From Rhabdothermincola sp036846205 (GTDB lineage: Bacteria > Actinomycetota > Acidimicrobiia > Acidimicrobiales > Acidimicrobilacustridaceae): DNA of 32,607 nucleotides. This document shows positions 29,232 to 32,607 of the stretch, one piece after another; within the stretch, counting starts at the first letter, position 1; every line of letters begins with the position of its first letter. The notes under the pieces were generated by a model. It ran no database searches. It worked only from the letters and a program-made list of their open reading frames with translations, and was not told the DNA's origin. The stretch covers positions 1-32,607 of the forward strand of contig NZ_DAIUCK010000026.1 of assembly GCF_036846205.1 (NCBI RefSeq), read 5' to 3'. Made by a program: the position numbers and the translations under genes.

Positions 29232-29792
29232 GTGGACGTGGTCCTCCTGCGATGGCCGCTGGAGCGGGAACGGCGTGCTCACCTCGAGCGAGAGGGCCGG
29301 CCGCGACTGCTGCTGCTCGACGATGGGGTGGCTCCCCCGGCACCCGTCGATTGCCTGGAGGACTGGGTCAGGGTGCCGGCCGCGGCGGAGGACCTGCGCT
29401 CGCGCGTCGACGCCCTCGCTCAGCGGTTCCGAGCACATCACCGCGCCTCGCCGACCCTCGATGGCGATGGGGTCCTGCGCTGCGGCGAGCAGTGGGTGCT
29501 GCTGCCTCCGGTCGAAGCGAGGTTGGTGGGCGCGCTGCTCGAACGCATGGGCGCCGTCGTGAGCCGCGAGCAGCTGTCGAGGGCCGGCTGGCCGGGTGGC
29601 TCGCCGGGGCGCAACGCGCTCGACGTGCACGTGTTGCGCTCGCGGCGGCGCATCGCCCCACTGGGCCTGGCGATCCGCACCGTGCGCTCCCGCGGCTACC
29701 TGCTGGAGCTCGATCCCGGTGTACCGGTGGTCGGCGGCGAGAACGGATCGGCGACGTCAGATCCGTGTCAGGAACCCGTTCGGAACGCGTAA
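29232..29792 (+). CDS. GlnR-like OmpR-family winged-helix regulator with truncated receiver
   Basis: A 186-residue regulator. The C-terminal half (about 80-165) is an OmpR/PhoB winged helix: LLPPVEARLVGALLERMGAVVSREQLSRAGWP, then the recognition helix NALDVHVLRSRRRIAPLGLAIRTVRSRGYLLEL (about 133-165). The N-terminal part is only about 65 residues, far short of a 110-residue receiver. It has LLLLDDG but no phospho-acceptor pocket, in line with actinobacterial GlnR, which works without phosphorylation. It sits directly before amt-glnK, and GlnR-box-like repeats precede both, so control of nitrogen uptake is the likely role. A different OmpR-type regulator cannot be excluded. The GTG start is set by a -10 8 nt upstream. 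Confidence 0.8.
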   Translation: MDVVLLRWPLERERRAHLEREGRPRLLLLDDGVAPPAPVDCLEDWVRVPAAAEDLRSRVDALAQRFRAHHRASPTLDGDGVLRCGEQWVLLPPVEARLVGALLERMGAVVSREQLSRAGWPGGSPGRNALDVHVLRSRRRIAPLGLAIRTVRSRGYLLELDPGVPVVGGENGSATSDPCQEPVRNA

Positions 29793-29815
29793 CGGATCTC
29801 GCATCACCGGGAAAC
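29767..29815 (+). promoter_or_regulatory. Candidate GlnR boxes before amt
   Basis: GTCAG (29767), GTTCG (29778), GTAAC (29789) and GAAAC (29811) fall on one 11-bp grid upstream of the amt -10. The grid slot at 29800 (CGCAT) does not match. The set is weaker than the one before the regulator and overlaps the regulator's 3' end. Confidence 0.4.
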
Positions 29816-29825
29816 ACCCTGTTCC

Positions 29826-29831
29826 TACCGT
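29826..29831 (+). promoter_or_regulatory. -10 hexamer TACCGT for amt-glnK
   Basis: TACCGT lies 44 nt before the amt ATG, giving a leader of about 38 nt with a GAGGAGGA ribosome binding site (29865-29872). Confidence 0.45.
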
Positions 29832-29875
29832 CGCAGCGTGGTCTCCGACGGGCCACTCGACAGTGAGGAGGACAC

Positions 29876-31309
29876 ATGCGAAGAAGGCTGTTCGCCGCCG
29901 CGACGGTCGTCGCGACCATGCTCGCGATCACCGCGACGCCGGCGCTCGCACAGGAGGGCAACGAGACGGTCGCGGAGCCGCTCGCTGCCGATGCCGTCCA
30001 GGCTGCGCTCGACAACATCTGGGTGCTGATCGCCGCCGTGCTGGTGATCTTCATGCAGGCGGGCTTCGCGCTCGTCGAAGCCGGCCTCACCCGGGCCAAG
30101 AGCGTGGCCAACATCATGATGAAGAACCTGATGGACTTCTGCGTCGGGGTGCTGGCCTTCGCCGCGATCGGCTTCGCGATCGCGTTCGGCACGGGCAACG
30201 ATCTGTTCGGCACGTCGGGCTGGTTCCTCGATTCGGCGGAGTTCACCACGAACTACCTGGCCGAATCGACGCTGAGCCTGCCGACGTTCTTCATCTTCCA
30301 GGTGGCCTTCGCCGCCACGGCGGCCACCATCGTGTCGGGCGCGATGGCCGAGCGGACCAAGTTCAAGAGCTACTTCGTGTACAGCTTCCTGATCACCGCC
30401 CTGGTGTACCCGGTGGTCGTGCACTGGACGTGGGGCGGTGGCTGGCTGGCGAACCTCGACACTCCCTACATCGACTTCGCCGGCTCCAGCATCGTCCACA
30501 TGGTCGGGGGTATCGCGGCGCTCGTCGGTGCCGCCTATCTGGGTCCACGCATCGGGAAGTACGGCCCGGACGGCAAGCCACGGGCCATCCCCGGGCACTC
30601 CATCCCCTTCGCCATCATCGGGGTGTTCATCCTGTTCATCGGCTGGTTCGGGTTCAATCCCGGCTCACAGCTCGCGGCTGACGGCGTCGTGCCCGCGGTG
30701 GCGGTGACCACGTTGATCGCCGGTGCGGCCGGCGGGGTGGCCGCGATGGCCGCCATCTGGCTGAAGACCGGCAAGCCCGACGTGGCCATGGCGGGCAACG
30801 GGGTGCTCGCCGGACTGGTCGGCATCACCGCCGGCACGGCACACGTCAACAACTGGGGCGCGGCGGCCATCGGCGCGATCGCCGGCGCCATCGTGGTGGC
30901 GGCGGTGCTGTTCTTCGACCGGATCCGCATCGACGACCCGGTGGGGGCGGTGTCGGTGCACGGGGTGTGCGGAGCGTTCGGCGCGCTGGCGGTCGGGCTG
31001 TTCGCCACCACCGACGGCTCCCCACTCGGTGCCGACTCGGTCAACGGCCTCTTCTACGGTGGTGGCGCCGGCCAGCTCGCCACCCAGGCCATCGGGGTGG
31101 CGGCCATCGCGGCGTTCGTGGCGGTGACGATGGCCATCGTGTTCGGTGCGATCAAGCTGCTCATGGGTCTGCGGGTCCCCGAAGAAGAGGAGCTCGCGGG
31201 GCTCGACGTCGCCGAACACGGTGCACCCGGCTACGGCCCGGACGTGCTCAGTGGCACAGGCATCGGCGACTTCTCGCTGGTGGGTGTGCCGGTCTCGGCA
31301 GGAAGGTAG
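29876..31309 (+). CDS. amt: Ammonium transporter Amt
   Basis: A 477-residue ammonium channel with a cleavable signal peptide (residues 1-25, ending ALA-QEG) and eleven predicted helices. The twin pore histidines are present: His208 in SSIVHMVGG and His362 in VSVHGVCGAFG. The family phrase QAGFALVEAGLTRAKSVANIMMKNLMDF (about 62-89) and FGFNPGS are intact. The extended cytoplasmic C-terminus (VPEEEELAGLDVAEHG) carries the usual LGLDxxEHG-type regulatory segment. It follows the GlnR-like gene by 83 nt and precedes glnK by 9 nt, the standard pair in which GlnK blocks the channel. Confidence 0.97.
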   Translation: MRRRLFAAATVVATMLAITATPALAQEGNETVAEPLAADAVQAALDNIWVLIAAVLVIFMQAGFALVEAGLTRAKSVANIMMKNLMDFCVGVLAFAAIGFAIAFGTGNDLFGTSGWFLDSAEFTTNYLAESTLSLPTFFIFQVAFAATAATIVSGAMAERTKFKSYFVYSFLITALVYPVVVHWTWGGGWLANLDTPYIDFAGSSIVHMVGGIAALVGAAYLGPRIGKYGPDGKPRAIPGHSIPFAIIGVFILFIGWFGFNPGSQLAADGVVPAVAVTTLIAGAAGGVAAMAAIWLKTGKPDVAMAGNGVLAGLVGITAGTAHVNNWGAAAIGAIAGAIVVAAVLFFDRIRIDDPVGAVSVHGVCGAFGALAVGLFATTDGSPLGADSVNGLFYGGGAGQLATQAIGVAAIAAFVAVTMAIVFGAIKLLMGLRVPEEEELAGLDVAEHGAPGYGPDVLSGTGIGDFSLVGVPVSAGR

Positions 31310-31318
31310 GTGCAGGCC

Positions 31319-31660
31319 ATGCAACATCTCGTGACGGCCATCATCCGTCCCCATGCCCTGGACGAGGTCAAGGACGCGCTCAGGAACATCGGCGTCGTCG
31401 GGATCACGGTGAGCGAGGTCAGAGGCGTCGGCCGCCAGGGCGGCCACACCGAGACCTATCGCGGAGCCGAGTACACGATCGACCTGTTGCCCAAGGCGAA
31501 GTTGGAGCTGGTGGTACCCACCGAGGAGGCCGACAAGGTCGCCGAGGTGATCCAGCAGGCGGCGCGCACCGGCAAGATCGGCGACGGGAAGATCTGGATC
31601 ACCCCGGTCGATCGGGTGATCCGCATCCGCACCGGTGAGATGGGCGACGAGGCCCTCTGA
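31319..31660 (+). CDS. glnK: Nitrogen regulatory protein P-II (GlnK)
   Basis: A 113-residue P-II protein that senses 2-oxoglutarate and ATP/ADP and controls Amt. It begins MQHLVTAIIRPHALDEVKDAL, has the T-loop GRQGGHTETYRGAEYTIDLLPK (about 38-59) with Tyr52 equivalent to the modified Tyr51, and the B/C-loop signatures TGKIGDGKIWITPVDRVIRIRTGE. All are intact. The ATG at 31319 fits the family N-terminus better than the GTG at 31310; GGTAGG lies upstream of it. It is the last gene of amt-glnK and ends 39 nt before a very strong terminator. A nucleotidylating enzyme gene (glnD) is not in the window. Confidence 0.97.
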   Translation: MQHLVTAIIRPHALDEVKDALRNIGVVGITVSEVRGVGRQGGHTETYRGAEYTIDLLPKAKLELVVPTEEADKVAEVIQQAARTGKIGDGKIWITPVDRVIRIRTGEMGDEAL

Positions 31661-31699
31661 CCGGCCGGGTACACCGGACTGCCGACTCTCGACCCCCCG

Positions 31700-31740
31700 A
31701 CGGCGGAGGGACCCGGCATTCAGCCGGGTCCCTCCGCCGT
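31700..31740. terminator. 18-bp perfect hairpin terminator between glnK and gpmA
   Basis: Positions 31700-31717 pair without mismatch with 31723-31740 around the loop ATTCA. It lies 39 nt after glnK and 45 nt after the opposing gpmA stop, so it is probably bidirectional. It is the strongest hairpin in the window. Confidence 0.8.
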
Positions 31741-31785
31741 GTGCGGGCAAGCGAGGAGATCCAGCCGCCGGCGCTGGCCGGTCTG

Positions 31786-32544
31786 TCAGCCGGCCTGGCG
31801 CGCCACCGCCTCGGCCGCCGCCTTGGCCGCCTCGACGTCGCCCACGACGCGCTCCAGCACCGGCACGTCACGGGTGGGCCGCAGCGCTTCGTCGAGCTCG
31901 TAGCGCAGCGGCCTGCCGGTGGGGAGGTTGAGCTCGGCGATGTCGGTGTCGCTGATGCCGTCGAGGTGCTTGATGAGCGCTCGCAGGCTGTTGCCGTGCG
32001 CCACCACCAGCACGGTGGCCCCCGCTCGGAGGTCGGGCACGATCGCGTCGTACCACCACGGCAGCATCCGGGTGACGACGTCCCTGAGGCACTCGGATGC
32101 GGGGAGCGCATCCGGGGGAAGGCTGCGGTAGCGGGGGTCGAAGCGGGCGTGGCGCTCGTCGTCCCGGTCGAGCGGGGGCGGGGGCACGTCGTAGCTCCGG
32201 CGCCAGATCTTCACCTGCTCCGCGCCGTACCGCTCGGTGGTCTCTCGCTTGTCCAGCCCCTGGAGGGCGCCGTAGTGCCGCTCGTTGAGTCGCCACGAGC
32301 GCCGCACCGGGATCCACAGCCGGCCCAGCTGGTCGAGAGCCAGGTTGGCGGTGCGGATGGCTCGGGTCTGTACGGAGGTGTGCACGACGTCGGGTTCGAT
32401 TCCTGCCGCGGCCAGGTCCTGTCCGCCCTGTACCGCCTCCTCCCGACCCCGCTCGGAGAGGTCGGCGTCGAACCACCCGGTGAACAGGTTGGCCTTGTTC
32501 CACTCGCTCTCGCCGTGGCGGAGCAGCACCAGCGTGTGCGTCAT
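31786..32544 (-). CDS. gpmA: 2,3-bisphosphoglycerate-dependent phosphoglycerate mutase
   Basis: A 252-residue glycolytic enzyme that interconverts 3- and 2-phosphoglycerate. The phospho-acceptor His10 lies in LVLLRHGESEWN; FTGWFDADLSERG, HTSVQTRAIRTANLAL, WRLNERHYGALQGLDK and VVAHGNSLRALIKHLDGISD with the second catalytic His are all present. Length is typical. The ATG at 32544 was chosen over an upstream in-frame start because the family begins there and TAGCTT lies 7 nt upstream with TTGGCC 18 bp further, a leaderless promoter. It is convergent with glnK across the shared hairpin. Confidence 0.96.
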   Translation of the reverse strand: MTHTLVLLRHGESEWNKANLFTGWFDADLSERGREEAVQGGQDLAAAGIEPDVVHTSVQTRAIRTANLALDQLGRLWIPVRRSWRLNERHYGALQGLDKRETTERYGAEQVKIWRRSYDVPPPPLDRDDERHARFDPRYRSLPPDALPASECLRDVVTRMLPWWYDAIVPDLRAGATVLVVAHGNSLRALIKHLDGISDTDIAELNLPTGRPLRYELDEALRPTRDVPVLERVVGDVEAAKAAAEAVARQAG

Positions 32545-32551
32545 GGATCCG

Positions 32552-32581
32552 AAGCTAGGGAACAAACCCGTCGGCGGCCAA
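32552..32581 (-). promoter_or_regulatory. gpmA promoter (TTGGCC / 18 bp / TAGCTT), leaderless
   Basis: On the minus strand TTGGCC (32581-32576) and TAGCTT (32557-32552) are 18 bp apart, and the -10 is 7 nt from the gpmA ATG. The -35 touches the palindrome at the window edge. Confidence 0.5.
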
Positions 32582-32607
32582 GTTGATAGTGACGCACTCA
32601 ACTTTTA
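32580..32607 (+). promoter_or_regulatory. Edge palindrome and outward-facing promoter -35
   Basis: AAGTTGA (32580-32586) and TCAACTT (32598-32604) form a perfect 7-bp inverted repeat with an 11-nt centre. Inside it TTGATA (32583-32588) is a near-consensus -35 for a rightward gene; a 17-bp spacer would place its -10 at the last two bases (TA) of the window. It resembles an HspR-type (HAIR) operator but does not match fully. Confidence 0.45.

Noticed and set aside
1..32607. CRISPR arrays, insertion sequences, prophage or integrase genes
   Set aside because: No regularly spaced repeats, transposase or integrase motifs seen on either strand.

Overview
The window is high-GC actinobacterial chromosome. 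It most resembles the class Acidimicrobiia. Four observations support this. The block DUF5318 gene - class A PBP - (panB) - rpsF - ssb - rpsR - rplI - dnaB matches the order known around Mycobacterium tuberculosis Rv0049-Rv0058. An EtfD-type membrane Fe-S reductase is present. Shine-Dalgarno use is weak and many starts look leaderless. A GlnR-like/Amt/P-II nitrogen block is also present. No insertion sequence, prophage gene, CRISPR array or rRNA is visible; there is one tRNA. The assignment is inferred from gene content, not from a marker tree.

Layout. 1-3.4 kb: the 5' end of a Tat-exported LamG-like protein (minus), DUF5318, a bifunctional penicillin-binding protein and a small zinc-ribbon protein. 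3.5-8.7 kb: panB, then the compact rpsF-ssb-rpsR-rplI operon and dnaB, which carries an in-frame 219-residue mini-intein. 8.7-13.6 kb: a VOC protein and an alpha/beta hydrolase (minus), secreted and membrane proteins of unknown function, and a TetR regulator. 13.6-18.7 kb: a coiled-coil/VanY-type peptidase, a lipoprotein, a lipocalin-like conserved protein (minus), a DUF2568 protein and an MFS transporter. 18.7-21.4 kb (minus): purK-purE-sbtA, joined by two 4-bp ATGA overlaps. 21.4-25.0 kb: a fluoride-resistance island with a fluoride riboswitch, a CLC-F-type antiporter carrying three N-terminal zinc ribbons, and a crcB-DUF190-crcB operon. 25.0-29.1 kb: tRNA-Gly(CCC), dcd, a receiver-only protein overlapping etfD, and a stand-alone cyclic-nucleotide-binding protein. 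29.2-31.7 kb: a GlnR-like regulator with a truncated receiver, amt and glnK, ended by an 18-bp perfect hairpin. 31.8-32.6 kb: gpmA (minus) and, at the edge, a palindrome with a promoter pointing out of the window.

How the genes work together. The left half is housekeeping: cell wall, ribosome, single-strand DNA binding and replication. The purK-purE-sbtA operon suggests local supply of bicarbonate to the bicarbonate-consuming PurK step. The fluoride island pairs two unrelated fluoride-export families behind one aptamer. The nitrogen block has evenly spaced GlnR-box-like pentamers in front of the regulator and, more weakly, in front of amt. Across the window, eleven starts (ten genes plus a candidate dnaB leader ORF) have a -10-like hexamer 6-8 nt upstream, which points to widespread leaderless transcription and decides several start codons here.
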